64,000 nucleotides of DNA from Petropleomorpha daqingensis. Lineage in GTDB: Bacteria; Actinomycetota; Actinomycetes; Mycobacteriales; Geodermatophilaceae. The stretch spans positions 4,977,197-5,041,196 of the forward strand of contig NZ_JACBZT010000001.1 in assembly GCF_013408985.1 (NCBI RefSeq). The letters run 5' to 3'. A program made the translations under genes and the position numbers. The number at the start of each line of letters is the position of its first letter. Positions within the stretch are counted from its first letter, which is position 1. The notes under the pieces are model-generated. The model saw only the letters and a program-made list of their open reading frames with translations. It was not told the origin of the DNA and searched no databases. This document shows positions 33,994 through 44,090 of this stretch, one piece after another.

Positions 33994-34982
33994 TAGGTCT
34001 CCTGCGCGGGGAGGGCTTCGATCACGAACACGTCCGTGCCGGTGGGCACGGCCCGGCCGAGGGAGAACCCCGCGGCGCTGAGCAGGGTGCCGTACTCCGC
34101 GAGCTCGCGCTCCTGGCCGCCGGGCGCGACCAGCATGTTCAGGTCGGAGAACGCCGTCCGGACCGGGTCCGGGGCGAGGTCGAGCACCTGCTCGACGATC
34201 AGCACGACGCCGCCCGGGGCCATGGCCCGCCGACAGCTGCGCAGGATCGCCACGCACTCCTCGTCCGGCCAGTCGTGCAGCACCGCCTTGAGCAGGTAGG
34301 CGTCACCGCCCTCGGGCACGGCGGCGAAGAAGTCCCCGCCGACGGCCCTCATCCGCTCCGCCGACGTCACGGCCGCGACCGTCTGCGGCTGGTCGAAGAG
34401 CACCCCGCGCACCCCCGGGTGCACGGCGAGGATCGCCGCCAGCTGGTGGCCGCGTCCGCCGCCCACGTCGACCACCGTGCCGAACCGGCCGAAGTCGTAG
34501 GCGCGCGCGACGGCGTCGGCGACCGGCCCGGCCAGCGACGTCATGGCCCGGTCGAAGATCGCCTGCTCCAGGGGACGGGTGGCGCGGTACTCCCAGACCG
34601 ACGTCCCGTGCACCAGGGAGAAGGCGTTCTCGCCGGTCCGCACGCTGTCCGCCAGCGCCGCCCAGGCCTGCGCGTACGAGGCCCGGCCGACCAGCCGGGC
34701 CCAGCCGGCCACCGACCCGGGGACGTCGGTGCGCAGCGTGGCGCCGAGCTCGGTCAGGGCGTACCCGCCGTCGTCCTGCCGCTCGTAGACCCCCACCGTG
34801 CTCAGCGCGCGCAGCAGCCGGCACAGGGTCGGCTCGTGCACGCCGGCGGCCTCGGCGAGCTCGGCCGGGGTGCGCGGGCCGTCGGCGAGCAGGTCCGACA
34901 GCCCCAGCCACGCGGCGACCGACAGCGCGTGCGACACCTGGTAGCCGTTCACCATCGCCCGCATCCGCGCCACCGGGTCCAT
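33993..34982 (-). CDS. SAM-dependent O-methyltransferase (plant COMT-like, winged-helix type)
   Basis: A 329-residue methyltransferase of the family typical of polyketide and antibiotic O-methyltransferases. An N-terminal dimerisation/winged-helix domain (residues 5-90, HALSVAAWLGLSDLLADGPR) is followed by the Rossmann SAM domain with motif I VVDVGGGRGHQLAAIL. The catalytic His lies in LKAVLHDWPDEECVAIL. It probably methylates a hydroxyl on a small aromatic or polyketide-like molecule, but no biosynthetic cluster surrounds it. The ATG at 34982 is taken as start; no strong Shine-Dalgarno is visible. It is followed directly by the overlapping hydrolase gene. Confidence 0.88.
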   Translation of the reverse strand: MDPVARMRAMVNGYQVSHALSVAAWLGLSDLLADGPRTPAELAEAAGVHEPTLCRLLRALSTVGVYERQDDGGYALTELGATLRTDVPGSVAGWARLVGRASYAQAWAALADSVRTGENAFSLVHGTSVWEYRATRPLEQAIFDRAMTSLAGPVADAVARAYDFGRFGTVVDVGGGRGHQLAAILAVHPGVRGVLFDQPQTVAAVTSAERMRAVGGDFFAAVPEGGDAYLLKAVLHDWPDEECVAILRSCRRAMAPGGVVLIVEQVLDLAPDPVRTAFSDLNMLVAPGGQERELAEYGTLLSAAGFSLGRAVPTGTDVFVIEALPAQET

Positions 34983-35020
34983 AGCCCGCGATCCTGGCCC
35001 GGAGCGAGCCCCGGCGGGAG

Positions 35021-35842
35021 CTATCCGATCATCGCGGCGCGCAGCTCCTCGGCCTCGACCCAGACCCGCTCCAGCACCGGGGGCAGCGCCTCCTCACCCA
35101 GCACCCCGCAGGTGAGCCGGCTGATCGGGATCGGCTCGTAGTCCTCGAGCGTCAGCCGGCCGGCCACCTCGAACGCCGCACGCAGCAGCGACCCCTCCGG
35201 CGCCGTGATCTCCTCGACCTTGTTGAGGACGCTCACCATCTCGCGGGGGAAGCCCCACTGCTCCAGCGCGACGGCGGTCAGCCGCAGCGCGGAGATGCCG
35301 TACCGCTGCACCTCGGCCGCGCGCAGGTCGGCGAACGCGGGGTTGTCCGCCCGCAGCCCGGCGTGCCCCTCGGGGTCGTTGTGGGCCAGCAACGCCATCC
35401 CGAGCTGGGCCAGCAGCCCGATGCACAGCGCGTCCTGCGGCCGCTCGCCGAAGCGCGGCGCGAGGGTCGAGGCGGACAGCGCGATCGTGGTGGTGAGGTC
35501 CCAGAAGTCCTCGGGGAGGCGGGACTCGTCGTCCAGGTCGGTCAGCGCGACCGTCGCCATCGTCCGCACGGTGGTGAAGCCGACGACGGTGACGGCGAAC
35601 TGCAGCGAGGTCACCCGCCCGCGCATGCCGAAGTAGGCCGAGTTGGCCAGCTTCATCACCCGGCCGGCCAGCGCGACGTCGGTGGCCAGGATGGCGGCGA
35701 GCTTCTTGGAGCTGGTGTCGTCGGCGTTGGCGACCGAGACGATCTGCGCGGCGACCGGCTTCTGCGCGGCCATGGTGTCGATGCTGGCCAGCACGCGCTC
35801 GATGTCGAACGACGGCGCGGGCACGGCGGTGAGGGGGGTCAT
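35021..35842 (-). CDS. HDOD-domain protein
   Basis: A 273-residue protein with an HDOD domain (about residues 15-215), a helical relative of HD phosphohydrolases lacking the metal motif. LAAILATDVALAGRVMKLANSAYFG and VTSLQFAVTVVGFTTVRTMA are the defining segments. HDOD proteins are found in signalling, motility and stress pathways and often accompany cyclic-di-GMP enzymes; no enzymatic activity is established. Its ATG overlaps the stop of the GGDEF-EAL gene by four bases (ATGA), so the two products are made together and may form a complex. Confidence 0.85.
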   Translation of the reverse strand: MTPLTAVPAPSFDIERVLASIDTMAAQKPVAAQIVSVANADDTSSKKLAAILATDVALAGRVMKLANSAYFGMRGRVTSLQFAVTVVGFTTVRTMATVALTDLDDESRLPEDFWDLTTTIALSASTLAPRFGERPQDALCIGLLAQLGMALLAHNDPEGHAGLRADNPAFADLRAAEVQRYGISALRLTAVALEQWGFPREMVSVLNKVEEITAPEGSLLRAAFEVAGRLTLEDYEPIPISRLTCGVLGEEALPPVLERVWVEAEELRAAMIG

Positions 35843-37959
35843 CGGGGCAGCTCCGGGTCGGTCGGGGTCTCGAGGGTCTCGCGGTGGGCGGCGAACCAGG
35901 TCGTGATCTCCGGGCCGCTCATCGGCCGGCCGAGGCTGAAGCCCTGCAGGAAGGTGGCGCCCAGACGGGCCAGCTCCTCGGCCTGCTCCACGGTCTCCAC
36001 GCCCTCGGCGACCGTGCACAGGTTGAGGTTGTGGGCCAGCGCGATGACCGCCGAGGCGATCTCGGCGTGCCCGTCGGCCAGCTCGGCGACGAACGAGCGG
36101 TCGACCTTGAGGCAGTCGACCGGTAGGTGGCGCAGGTAGGCCAGCGAGGAGTAGCCGGTGCCGAAGTCGTCGATGGCCACCTCGACGCCGAGGTCGCGCA
36201 GCTGCTGGAGAACCTCGCGGGCGAACGTCGGGTCGGCCATGAGGGCCGACTCGGTGATCTCGATCTGCAGCCGGCACGGCTCCAGCCCGTGCCGGTGCAA
36301 CGCCGCGCGGACGTGCACCGGCAGGTTCTCGTCGAGCTGCAGGGCGGAGACGTTCACGTTGGCCCGCATCGGCGCGGCCATGCCCAGCTCGGCGTCCCAG
36401 TCGGCGAGCTGCCGGCAGGTCTCGTCGAGCACGAGCAGGCCCAGCGGCGAGATCAGCCCGCTCTCCTCGGCCAGCGGCACGAACGTGACCGGGCTGATCA
36501 GGCCGCGTTCCGGGTGCTCCCAGCGGGCCAGCGACTCGACGGCGACGGGGGCGCCGTCGCCGGCGCTGAAGATCGGTTGGTAGAGCAGCGCGATCTCGCC
36601 GCGCTCGATGGCGTCGCGCAGGTCGGCCACCAGACGCAGCTTGTCGCGCGCCTGGGCGCGGCCCTGCTGGTCCAGCACGGTGATCCGGCCCTTGCCGCCG
36701 GCCTTCGCCTGGTACATGGCGATGTCGCAGTCGCGGATGAGCTCGTCGGCCTCCACGTGCTCGCCGGTCTGCACGGTGACACCGACGCTGGCGTGCGGCC
36801 GGACGTCGACGCCGCCGAGCCGGACCGGCGCCGACAGCGCCTCGCCGATCCGCTGGGCCAGGGTCACCGCGGCGGCCTCGTCCACCCCCTCGCAGACGAC
36901 GACGAACTCGTCGCCGCCGAACCGGGCGACCAGGTCGCCGGGGCGGACGGTCCGGGTGAGCCGGGTGGCCACCTCCACCAGCAGCAGGTCGCCGGCGGCG
37001 TGGCCGAGGGAGTCGTTGACGACCTTGAAGTTGTCCAGGTCGAGGAAGAGGCAGGCCAGCTCGCTGCGGCCGGCCGCGAAGCGCTCGGCCACGTACTGGG
37101 CCAGCAGCGTCCGGTTGGGCAGGCCGGTCAGCGGGTCGTGGTTGGCCTGGTGGGCCAGGCGCTCCTCGAAGGCCAGCCGGTCGGTGATGTCCTCGATCGT
37201 GCCGACGAAGCCGGCCCCGACGCCGGGGGTGAACAGGTGCGCGAAGCGGAGCACCGTCGTCCGGACGGTGCCGTCCTCGCGGACCATCCGGGCCTTCGCC
37301 TCGCCGTCCCCGCCCTCGAGGGCGTCCGCGGCCGACTCGAGGACCTCGTCGAGGTCGTCGGGGTGGACGGCGTCGAGCCAGCTCGTGCCGAGCAGCTGCT
37401 CGGCGCGGCGGCCGAGCAGGCTGCAGAAGGCGTCGTTGACGTGCGCGAGCCGCATGCCCTGCTCGGAGAGCAGCATCGGGATCGGCGAGCGCTCGGTCAG
37501 GGTGGAGAAGCGGCGCTCGTGCGCGTCGGCGGTGGCCCGCAGCGCGCGCTCCTGCTCGTTGGTGCCGGCGACCACCCGCAGGGTCCACATCCGGCCGCTG
37601 GGCATCGGCGTGGAGATGATCGCGCAGTCGACGGTCGCGCCGCTGGCGGTGCGGATCGGCAGGTTCATCTGGGTGCCGCGCTCTCGGCGCAGCAACAGCT
37701 TGAGCTCGCCGCCGCGCAGGGTCGGCAGCAGCGTCTCGAAGGGGAGGTTGCCGAGGTCTTCCACGCCGTAGCCGAGCAGCTTCACCGCGCCCTGGTTTCC
37801 CCAGGTCACGCGCGTGGTGCCGGCGGTCCGCTCGGCGACGAGGATCGCCATCATGTCCGTGACGGCGGCACCGTAGAAGATGCCGGCGACGATCTCCGGT
37901 GACGGCTGACCCGCGATCATCGCGGTCGGCTCGGCGGCCACGGTCCTCCCCTCGTCCAT
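35839..37959 (-). CDS. PAS-PAS-GGDEF-EAL cyclic-di-GMP enzyme
   Basis: A 706-residue cytosolic signalling protein. Two PAS-like sensor domains (about residues 20-135 and 148-262) precede a GGDEF diguanylate cyclase domain (about 275-430, signature RFGGDEF intact) and an EAL phosphodiesterase domain (about 445-690). The EAL motif reads ESL, with the metal Glu kept, and [17 protein letters not shown] is intact. It could therefore make and degrade cyclic-di-GMP depending on the sensed signal; which activity dominates cannot be told. It is divergent from pntAB by about 150 bases and overlaps the HDOD gene downstream. Confidence 0.92.
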   Translation of the reverse strand: MDEGRTVAAEPTAMIAGQPSPEIVAGIFYGAAVTDMMAILVAERTAGTTRVTWGNQGAVKLLGYGVEDLGNLPFETLLPTLRGGELKLLLRRERGTQMNLPIRTASGATVDCAIISTPMPSGRMWTLRVVAGTNEQERALRATADAHERRFSTLTERSPIPMLLSEQGMRLAHVNDAFCSLLGRRAEQLLGTSWLDAVHPDDLDEVLESAADALEGGDGEAKARMVREDGTVRTTVLRFAHLFTPGVGAGFVGTIEDITDRLAFEERLAHQANHDPLTGLPNRTLLAQYVAERFAAGRSELACLFLDLDNFKVVNDSLGHAAGDLLLVEVATRLTRTVRPGDLVARFGGDEFVVVCEGVDEAAAVTLAQRIGEALSAPVRLGGVDVRPHASVGVTVQTGEHVEADELIRDCDIAMYQAKAGGKGRITVLDQQGRAQARDKLRLVADLRDAIERGEIALLYQPIFSAGDGAPVAVESLARWEHPERGLISPVTFVPLAEESGLISPLGLLVLDETCRQLADWDAELGMAAPMRANVNVSALQLDENLPVHVRAALHRHGLEPCRLQIEITESALMADPTFAREVLQQLRDLGVEVAIDDFGTGYSSLAYLRHLPVDCLKVDRSFVAELADGHAEIASAVIALAHNLNLCTVAEGVETVEQAEELARLGATFLQGFSLGRPMSGPEITTWFAAHRETLETPTDPELPR

Positions 37960-38069
37960 GTTGCGGAACCGGCGCGGCCGGTTTCCTGTGCGGGCGTCTT
38001 TCGGCCGACACCCGGGCCGTGTTTCGTGGAACCGCGCGGACTCACCCGAAGGGGTAGTGCGACGATCCG

Positions 38070-38089
38070 ACGACGCAACGGTGCGTCGT
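38070..38089. promoter_or_regulatory. Inverted repeat upstream of pntA
   Basis: ACGACGCA and TGCGTCGT are exact 8-bp arms around ACGG, ending 21 bases before the pntA start and 110 bases from the divergent PAS-GGDEF-EAL gene. It may be an operator for pntAB or a leader hairpin just upstream of the GAGAGG ribosome-binding site. The rest of the gap shows no other clear motif. Confidence 0.4.
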
Positions 38090-38110
38090 TGGCTCGGAGA
38101 GGCAGTGCGG

Positions 38111-39640
38111 ATGCGTATCGGAGTTCCCGTCGAGTCCCGGGCGCGGGAGACCCGCGTGGCGGCGACACCCGCGACGGTGGGCGCCCTGCGCCGCCTCGGC
38201 TACGAGGTGCTGGTCGGCGCGGGAGCCGGCCGCGCCAGCAGCTTCGCCGACGAGGCCTACGTCGAGGCGGGCGCGCAGGTGGTCGGCGACGACGAGGCGT
38301 GGGCCGCGGACGTCGTCCTGCGGATCAACGCGCCGACGCCCGGAGAGCTCGACCGGCTGGCCGAGGGCGCGACGCTGATCGCGCAGCTCGCGCCCGCGCT
38401 CGACCCGGCCCTCGTCGAGGAACTGGGCCGGCGCCCGATCACCGCGCTCGCCATGGACGCCGTCCCCCGGATCTCCCGGGCGCAGTCGCTGGACGTGCTC
38501 AGCTCGATGGCCAACATCGCCGGCTACCGCGCGGTCGTGGAGGCGGCGCACACCTTCGGCCGGTTCTTCACCGGGCAGGTGACCGCGGCGGGCAAGGTGC
38601 CGCCGGCGAAGGTGCTGGTCGCCGGTGCCGGGGTGGCCGGGCTGGCCGCGATCGGCGCTGCGTCGAGTCTCGGCGCGATCGTGCGGGCGACCGACGTCCG
38701 CCCCGAGGTGGCCGAGCAGGTCCGCTCGCTGGGCGGCGAGTACGTCGGCGTGCCGGCCGACGAGGAGCAGGGCGGTGGCACCGGGTACGCGTCGGTGACG
38801 TCGGAGGACTACAACGCCCGGGCCGCGGTGATGTACGCCGAGCAGGCAGCCGACGTCGACATCGTGATCACGACCGCGCTGATCCCCGGCCGGCCCGCGC
38901 CGCGGCTGATCACCGAGGAGATGGTCGCCGCCATGCGGCCGGGATCGGTCATCGTCGACATGGCCGCCGCCCAGGGCGGCAACGTGGCCGGGTCGGTCGC
39001 CGACGAGGTGGTGACGACGCCGAACGGCGTGACGATCATCGGCTACACCGACCTGCCCGCCCGCCTGCCGGCGCAGGCCTCGCAGCTGTACGGCACCAAC
39101 CTGGTCAACCTGCTCAAGCTCCTGACGCCCGGCGAGGACGGGCAGCTGGTGCTCGACCTGGACGACGTCGTCCAGCGGGCGATGACCGTGGTGCGCGACC
39201 GCGAGGTGCTGTGGCCGCCCCCGCCGGTGCAGGTGTCCGCGGCACCGGTGGTCGCTCCCCAGCCCGCCCCGTTGGCGCTGCCGGAGAAACGGCCGGCCCC
39301 ACCGGGACGGCGGTTCGCGGTGGTCGGTGTGGCCGCGGCCCTGCTGTTCCTGCTGGCCGGCTTCTCGCCCAACGAGCTGATCGGCCACCTGACGGTGTTC
39401 GCGCTCGCCGTCGTCGTCGGGTTCTACGTCATCGGGTCGGTGCACCACGCGCTGCACACCCCGCTGATGAGCGTCACCAACGCGATCAGCGGGATCATCG
39501 TGGTCGGCGCCCTCCTGCAGATCGGGCACGGGGACGCCGTGGTCAGCGTGCTGGCGTTCGTGGCGATCCTCGTGGCCAGCATCAACGTGTTCGGGGGCTT
39601 CGCCGTGACCCGCCGCATGCTCGGCATGTTCACCCGATGA
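38111..39640 (+). CDS. pntA: NAD(P) transhydrogenase alpha subunit (fused form)
   Basis: A 509-residue alpha subunit of the proton-translocating transhydrogenase, which transfers hydride between NADH and NADP+ using the proton gradient. The NAD-binding domain I (residues 1-380) starts [20 protein letters not shown] and carries [18 protein letters not shown]. The membrane domain (about 395-509) has four helices, the last ending [17 protein letters not shown]. Length and order match E. coli PntA, with the alpha1 and alpha2 parts in one chain. GAGAGG precedes the ATG at 38111. The stop overlaps pntB by four bases. Confidence 0.95.
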   Translation: MRIGVPVESRARETRVAATPATVGALRRLGYEVLVGAGAGRASSFADEAYVEAGAQVVGDDEAWAADVVLRINAPTPGELDRLAEGATLIAQLAPALDPALVEELGRRPITALAMDAVPRISRAQSLDVLSSMANIAGYRAVVEAAHTFGRFFTGQVTAAGKVPPAKVLVAGAGVAGLAAIGAASSLGAIVRATDVRPEVAEQVRSLGGEYVGVPADEEQGGGTGYASVTSEDYNARAAVMYAEQAADVDIVITTALIPGRPAPRLITEEMVAAMRPGSVIVDMAAAQGGNVAGSVADEVVTTPNGVTIIGYTDLPARLPAQASQLYGTNLVNLLKLLTPGEDGQLVLDLDDVVQRAMTVVRDREVLWPPPPVQVSAAPVVAPQPAPLALPEKRPAPPGRRFAVVGVAAALLFLLAGFSPNELIGHLTVFALAVVVGFYVIGSVHHALHTPLMSVTNAISGIIVVGALLQIGHGDAVVSVLAFVAILVASINVFGGFAVTRRMLGMFTR

Positions 39641-41043
39641 CCGCGACGTCCGCGGCCGCTGCGGCCTACATCGTCGCCGCCCTGCTGTTCGTGCTGGCGC
39701 TGGCCGGCCTCTCCAAGCACGAGACGGCGAAGGCGGGCAACACGTTCGGCATCGCCGGCATGGCGGTCGCGCTGGCCGCCACGATCGGGCTGGCCACCCG
39801 GTCGATCTCCGCGGCGGCGATCGGGGCGATCGCCGTCGCGATGGTGATCGGCGCGACGATCGGGCTGTGGCGGGCGCGGCGGGTGCCGATGACCGGGATG
39901 CCCGAGCTCATCGCGATGCTGCACAGCTTCGTCGGGCTGGCCGCGGTCCTGGTCGGCTGGAACGGCTACCTGTCGGTCGAGCGCAAGGGCGCGACCCAGG
40001 ACGAGATCGCGAGCAACCTCGTCGGCATCCACTCCGCCGAGGTGGGGATCGGCGTCTTCATCGGCGCGGTCACCTTCACCGGGTCGATCGTGGCGTTCCT
40101 CAAGCTGTCGGCGCGGATCAAGAGCAACCCGCTCATGCTCCCGGGGCGCAACGCGCTGAACCTGGGCGCGCTGGTGGCGTTCGCCGCCCTGACCGTCGTC
40201 TTCGTGATCACGCCCAACCTCGGCCTGCTGGTGGCGCTGACCGCCATCGCGCTGGCGCTGGGCTGGCACCTGGTCGCCTCGATCGGCGGCGGCGACATGC
40301 CGGTCGTGGTCTCGATGCTCAACAGCTACTCGGGCTGGGCGGCCGCGGCGTCGGGCTTCCTGCTGGGCAACGACCTGCTCATCGTCACCGGTGCGCTGGT
40401 CGGCTCCTCGGGTGCGTACCTGTCCTACATCATGTGCAAGGCGATGAACCGCTCGTTCCTGTCGGTGATCGCCGGCGGGTTCGGCAACGAGGGCAGCGTC
40501 GCCGCCGACACCGACTACGGCACGCACACCGAGGTCACCGCCCAGGACGCGGCCGAGCTGCTGCGGACGGCGAAGTCGGTGATCATCACGCCCGGCTACG
40601 GCATGGCGGTGGCCCACGCGCAGTACCCGGTCGCCGAGCTGACCCGCCGGCTCGGCGAGCTCGGCGTCGACGTGCGCTTCGGCATCCACCCGGTCGCCGG
40701 CCGGCTGCCCGGGCACATGAACGTGCTGCTCGCCGAGGCCAAGGTGCCCTACGACGTCGTCCTGGAGATGGACGAGATCAACGACGACTTCCCCGACACC
40801 ACCGTGGTGCTGGTGATCGGCGCCAACGACACGGTCAACCCGGCGGCGCTGGAGGACCCGGGCTCGCCGATCGCCGGCATGCCGGTGCTGCACGTGTGGG
40901 AGGCCGAGCACGTCGTCGTCTTCAAGCGCTCGATGAGCACCGGCTACGCGGGCGTGCAGAACCCGCTGTTCTTCCGCGACAACACCCAGATGCTCTTCGG
41001 CGACGCGAGGGAGCGGGTCGAGGACATCCTCAAGGCGCTGTAG
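39637..41043 (+). CDS. pntB: NAD(P) transhydrogenase beta subunit
   Basis: A 468-residue beta subunit. About eight or nine membrane helices (residues 5-265) precede the NADP(H)-binding domain III (about 295-468), which has [44 protein letters not shown] and [13 protein letters not shown]. With PntA it forms the integral-membrane complex that supplies NADPH, useful for the many acyl-CoA, P450 and thioredoxin reactions encoded nearby. The ATG overlaps the pntA stop (ATGA). Its own stop lies 9 bases from the stop of the convergent HTH regulator gene. Confidence 0.95.
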   Translation: MTATSAAAAAYIVAALLFVLALAGLSKHETAKAGNTFGIAGMAVALAATIGLATRSISAAAIGAIAVAMVIGATIGLWRARRVPMTGMPELIAMLHSFVGLAAVLVGWNGYLSVERKGATQDEIASNLVGIHSAEVGIGVFIGAVTFTGSIVAFLKLSARIKSNPLMLPGRNALNLGALVAFAALTVVFVITPNLGLLVALTAIALALGWHLVASIGGGDMPVVVSMLNSYSGWAAAASGFLLGNDLLIVTGALVGSSGAYLSYIMCKAMNRSFLSVIAGGFGNEGSVAADTDYGTHTEVTAQDAAELLRTAKSVIITPGYGMAVAHAQYPVAELTRRLGELGVDVRFGIHPVAGRLPGHMNVLLAEAKVPYDVVLEMDEINDDFPDTTVVLVIGANDTVNPAALEDPGSPIAGMPVLHVWEAEHVVVFKRSMSTGYAGVQNPLFFRDNTQMLFGDARERVEDILKAL

Positions 41044-41052
41044 CCGGCGGGT

Positions 41053-41724
41053 TCAGCCGCGAGTTGGCTGGCTCGACGGGTGCAGGACGACGCAGCAGCG
41101 GCCGGGCGCGGGGTCGAGGGATGCCTCCACCGGCTCGCCGCGCTCGTCGAGCAGCGCGGTGAGCATGCCCAGGTTCATGCCGCAGACCAGCGCGGTGTGC
41201 GACGTGGCCAGCGCGTGGAACGGGCAGTTGCCCAGGACGACGCCGTCGCCGGTCTCGCGGGGTTCGAAGCCCAGGTCGGTGAGGACGTCGGTCAGCCCGG
41301 AGTCCGGGGACGCCAGCCGGCGCCCCTCCGCGGACGCCGCCTCGTCGACCGCCTCGAGCACCGGACCGCCCGATACCGACGCGGACTCGACGGCGCCGGC
41401 CAGGATCTGCCCGGCCAGGTCGTAGTGCCGCTCGGGCAGCGACACGTCGATCTGCCGCGTCGAACGGCGGTACAGCTTCGACGGGCGACCGGCGCCCGGG
41501 CCGCGCCGGCCGGAGAGCCGCCGGTACTCGGTCTCCAGCAGCCCGTCGTCCACCATCCGGTCGAGGTGGAACTTCACGGTGTGCCGGGCCAGGCCGACGC
41601 CGGCGGCCGCCTGGTCCCGGCTGACCGGCTCGGACGCGCCCGTGACGAAGCGGTACAGGGCCCGACGCGCGGGGTCGGCGAGCGCGCCGACCGCCGCGAT
41701 CTGCCCGGCGAGGTCCTCCGCCAC
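41053..41724 (-). CDS. HTH regulator with C-terminal Cys/His cluster (SufR-like)
   Basis: A 223-residue DNA-binding protein. A winged helix-turn-helix (about residues 12-75, ADPARRALYRFVT, RHTVKFHLDRMVDDGLL) is followed by a sensor domain ending in GNCPFHALATSHTALVCGMN and RCCVVL. This Cys/His pattern resembles SufR-type regulators that hold an Fe-S cluster, so redox, iron or nitric-oxide sensing is plausible but unproven. GTGGAGG stands before the GTG start. It is divergent from the doxX-folE-reductase operon across a 91-base region with inverted repeats and is the likely regulator of that operon. Confidence 0.83.
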   Translation of the reverse strand: MAEDLAGQIAAVGALADPARRALYRFVTGASEPVSRDQAAAGVGLARHTVKFHLDRMVDDGLLETEYRRLSGRRGPGAGRPSKLYRRSTRQIDVSLPERHYDLAGQILAGAVESASVSGGPVLEAVDEAASAEGRRLASPDSGLTDVLTDLGFEPRETGDGVVLGNCPFHALATSHTALVCGMNLGMLTALLDERGEPVEASLDPAPGRCCVVLHPSSQPTRG

Positions 41725-41754
41725 GGCGCCTCCACTTTCTAAGAGACAACAGTC

Positions 41755-41803
41755 TTGCTGTAAGACACTTCACGTTCTAACGTCCAGGCTACAGTCCGTT
41801 AGA
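41755..41803 (+). promoter_or_regulatory. Promoter and inverted repeats before doxX
   Basis: TTGCTG (41755-41760), 17 bases and TAACGT (41778-41783) make a promoter about 30 bases before the GGAGG of doxX. TCTAACG (41776-41782), overlapping the -10, is repeated in inverted form as CGTTAGA (41797-41803), and GTCTT-N5-AAGAC (41752-41766) overlaps the -35. Both repeats are candidate operators for the divergent Cys-cluster regulator. Confidence 0.6.
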
Positions 41804-41815
41804 CCGGAGGTCACC

Positions 41816-42271
41816 ATGACGCTTCTCGGCAGAGCCACCGCCACCGACCCGTCCCTGCGCGTCCCCACCGCCGCCCACCAGGTCTTCCTGCTGCTGCGGA
41901 TCGGCTTCACCGTCCTGCCGATCGTGTTCGGCCTGGACAAGTTCGCGAACGTGCTCACCGACTGGTCTAGGTACCTGGCCCCGCAGATCGACTCGATCGT
42001 GCCCGGCACCGCCCACCAGGCGATGCTCGCCGTCGGCGTCGTCGAGATCGTCGCCGGCCTGGTCGTCGCGGTGCTCCCCCGCTTCGGCGGTCCGCTCGTC
42101 GCCGCCTGGCTGGCCGGCATCATCGTCGACCTGCTGCTGCTCGGCGGCTACGGCGACGTCGCGCTGCGCGACCTCGGCCTCCTGCTCGCCGCGCTGGGCC
42201 TGAGCCGCCTCGCCTGGGCGTTCCACCCGGCCGGCACCACCGCCGACGCCGATGCCCGGGCGCGCGCATGA
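41816..42271 (+). CDS. DoxX-family membrane protein
   Basis: A 151-residue protein with four transmembrane helices in the DoxX/DoxD-like layout: LLLRIGFTVLPIVFGLDKF, then the AMLAVGVVEIVAGLVVAVL helix and two more, and a hydrophilic C-terminus. DoxX proteins occur in thiosulfate oxidation (archaeal DoxDA) and, in mycobacteria, with SodA and thiol-oxidation functions; none is proved here. GGAGG precedes the ATG by 6 bases. It is the first gene of a three-gene operon with folE and an FAD-dependent reductase, each overlapping the next. Confidence 0.83.
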   Translation: MTLLGRATATDPSLRVPTAAHQVFLLLRIGFTVLPIVFGLDKFANVLTDWSRYLAPQIDSIVPGTAHQAMLAVGVVEIVAGLVVAVLPRFGGPLVAAWLAGIIVDLLLLGGYGDVALRDLGLLLAALGLSRLAWAFHPAGTTADADARARA

Positions 42272-42879
42272 CCGCGGCGGCCGCCTTCGGGCCCTCCTCC
42301 CGTCTGCACGTCGTGCACGACGGTTCCGCCCCCGATGCCGACCGCGCCAGGGACGCCGCCGAGGCGTTCCTCCGGGCTCTCGGCGTCCCGGTGGACGACC
42401 CGGGGCTCGAGGAGACGCCGCGGCGCATGGTCGACGCGTACACCGAGCTGCTCACGCCTCGCGCGTTCGACCTGACGACCTTCCCCAACGAGGAGGGCTA
42501 CGACGAGCTGGTGCTGGCCCGCGGCATCCCGGTGCAGTCGGTGTGCGAGCACCACATGCTGCCGTTCACCGGGGTCGCGCACGTCGGCTACCTGCCCGGT
42601 GAACGCATCGTCGGCCTGTCCAAGCTCGCCCGGGTCGTGGAGCTGTTCGCCCGCCGTCCCCAGGTGCAGGAGCGGCTCACCGTCCAGGTGGCCAACTGGC
42701 TGCAGGCGCAGCTGTCCCCACGCGGGGTCGGGGTCGTCGTCGAGGCCGAGCACCTGTGCATGACGCTGCGCGGGGTGCAGGCCCCCGGCACCACGACGAT
42801 CACCTCGGCGCTGCAGGGCGTCCTGCGGGAGGATCCGCGGTCACGGGCAGAGTTCCTGTCGCTCACCGGGAGGCCGTGA
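42268..42879 (+). CDS. folE: GTP cyclohydrolase I
   Basis: A 203-residue GTP cyclohydrolase I converting GTP to dihydroneopterin triphosphate, the first step of folate and other pterin or deazapurine pathways. Zinc ligands are intact: Cys93 and His96 in CEHHMLPF, and Cys164 in EHLCMTLRGV; VGLSKLARVVELFARR is also typical. The ATG overlaps the doxX stop (ATGA). No other folate gene lies in the window, and pairing with doxX and a ferredoxin-reductase-like gene is unusual, so this may be a second, conditionally expressed copy. Confidence 0.93.
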   Translation: MTAAAAFGPSSRLHVVHDGSAPDADRARDAAEAFLRALGVPVDDPGLEETPRRMVDAYTELLTPRAFDLTTFPNEEGYDELVLARGIPVQSVCEHHMLPFTGVAHVGYLPGERIVGLSKLARVVELFARRPQVQERLTVQVANWLQAQLSPRGVGVVVEAEHLCMTLRGVQAPGTTTITSALQGVLREDPRSRAEFLSLTGRP

Positions 42880-44090
42880 TGGACAGCGCGGAGAACATGG
42901 TCGTCGTCGGGGCCGCACTGGCCGGTGCGCGGGCGGTGACCGCGCTGCGCGAGGAGGGCCACGACGGCCCGATCACGCTCATCGGCGCCGAACCGCACGT
43001 GCCCTACGAGCGCCCGCCGCTGTCCAAGGGCTACCTCCTCGGCAACGACGAGCTCGACGTCGTCTTTCCCCAGCCGCGGGAGTGGTACGCGGACAACGAC
43101 GTCACGCTCCGGCTGAGCACCCGGGCGACGGCGATCGACCGCGACGCGCACCTGGTCCGGCTGGCCGACGGCGACGCGCTCCCCTACGACCGGCTGCTGC
43201 TCACCACCGGGGCCCAGCCCCGGCCGCTGGACATCCCGGGCGCCGACGAGCTCGCCCCGCGATACCTGCGCACGATCGAGGACAGCCAGGCGCTCAAGGC
43301 GGCGTTCACCCCCGGCGCGCGGGTGGTCGTCGTCGGGGCGGGCTGGATCGGCCTCGAAGCGGCCGCCGCGGCGCGAAACGCCGGCGCGGACGTCGTCGTC
43401 CTGGAGTACGCCGAGCTGCCGCTGCTGCGCGCGCTCGGCCCGGAGATGGCCCAGGTGTTCGCCGACCTGCACCGCGAGCACGGCGTCGACCTGCGCCTCG
43501 GCGCCCGCATCGCCTCGGCCCGGGCCGGCGCGCTGGTGCTCGAGGACGGCACGACGGTCGAGGGCGACGTCGTCCTCGCCGGGGTCGGCGTGGCACCGGA
43601 CGTCGCGCTCGCCCAGGAATCCGGGCTCGCCGTGGACGACGGCGTCGTCGTCGACGCGTCGCTGCGCAGCTCCGACCCGGCCGTCTTCGCCGCCGGCGAC
43701 GTGGCCAGCGCCTTCCACCCCTTCTACAACAAGCACCTGCGCGTCGAGCACTGGGCGAACGCGCTGCACCAGCCCCAGGTGGCCGCCCGCTCGATGCTCG
43801 GCAAGCGGACGGTCTACGAGCGGCTGCCGTACTTCTTCAGCGACCAGTACGACCTCGGCATGGAGTACATCGGGTATGCAGTGCCCGGCCAGTACCAGCG
43901 GGTCGTCGTCCGCGGGGACCAGAAGGGCCGGGAGTTCATCGCGTTCTGGCTGTCCGGCGACCACGTCGTCGCCGGGATGAACGTCAACGTCTGGGACGTC
44001 GTCGACCAGGTCGGTGACCTCGTGCGCTCCGGCAGGCCCGTGGACGTCGACCGGCTGACCGATCCGGAGGTGCCGCTGACGGAGGTCTAG
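42879..44090 (+). CDS. FAD-dependent NAD(P)H:ferredoxin/rubredoxin reductase-type protein
   Basis: A 403-residue flavoprotein of the class-II pyridine-nucleotide oxidoreductases like putidaredoxin reductase. The N-terminal FAD motif VVVGAALAGARAV, the PYERPPLSKGYLLG segment, the NADH motif VVVGAGWIGLEAAAAARN and the FAAGDVASAF FAD motif are present, followed by the C-terminal reductase domain. It passes electrons from NAD(P)H to a ferredoxin, which is not encoded nearby. Its ATG overlaps the folE stop (TGATG), with GGGAGG upstream. The stop codon overlaps that of the convergent PPOX gene (CTAG). Confidence 0.9.
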   Translation: MDSAENMVVVGAALAGARAVTALREEGHDGPITLIGAEPHVPYERPPLSKGYLLGNDELDVVFPQPREWYADNDVTLRLSTRATAIDRDAHLVRLADGDALPYDRLLLTTGAQPRPLDIPGADELAPRYLRTIEDSQALKAAFTPGARVVVVGAGWIGLEAAAAARNAGADVVVLEYAELPLLRALGPEMAQVFADLHREHGVDLRLGARIASARAGALVLEDGTTVEGDVVLAGVGVAPDVALAQESGLAVDDGVVVDASLRSSDPAVFAAGDVASAFHPFYNKHLRVEHWANALHQPQVAARSMLGKRTVYERLPYFFSDQYDLGMEYIGYAVPGQYQRVVVRGDQKGREFIAFWLSGDHVVAGMNVNVWDVVDQVGDLVRSGRPVDVDRLTDPEVPLTEV

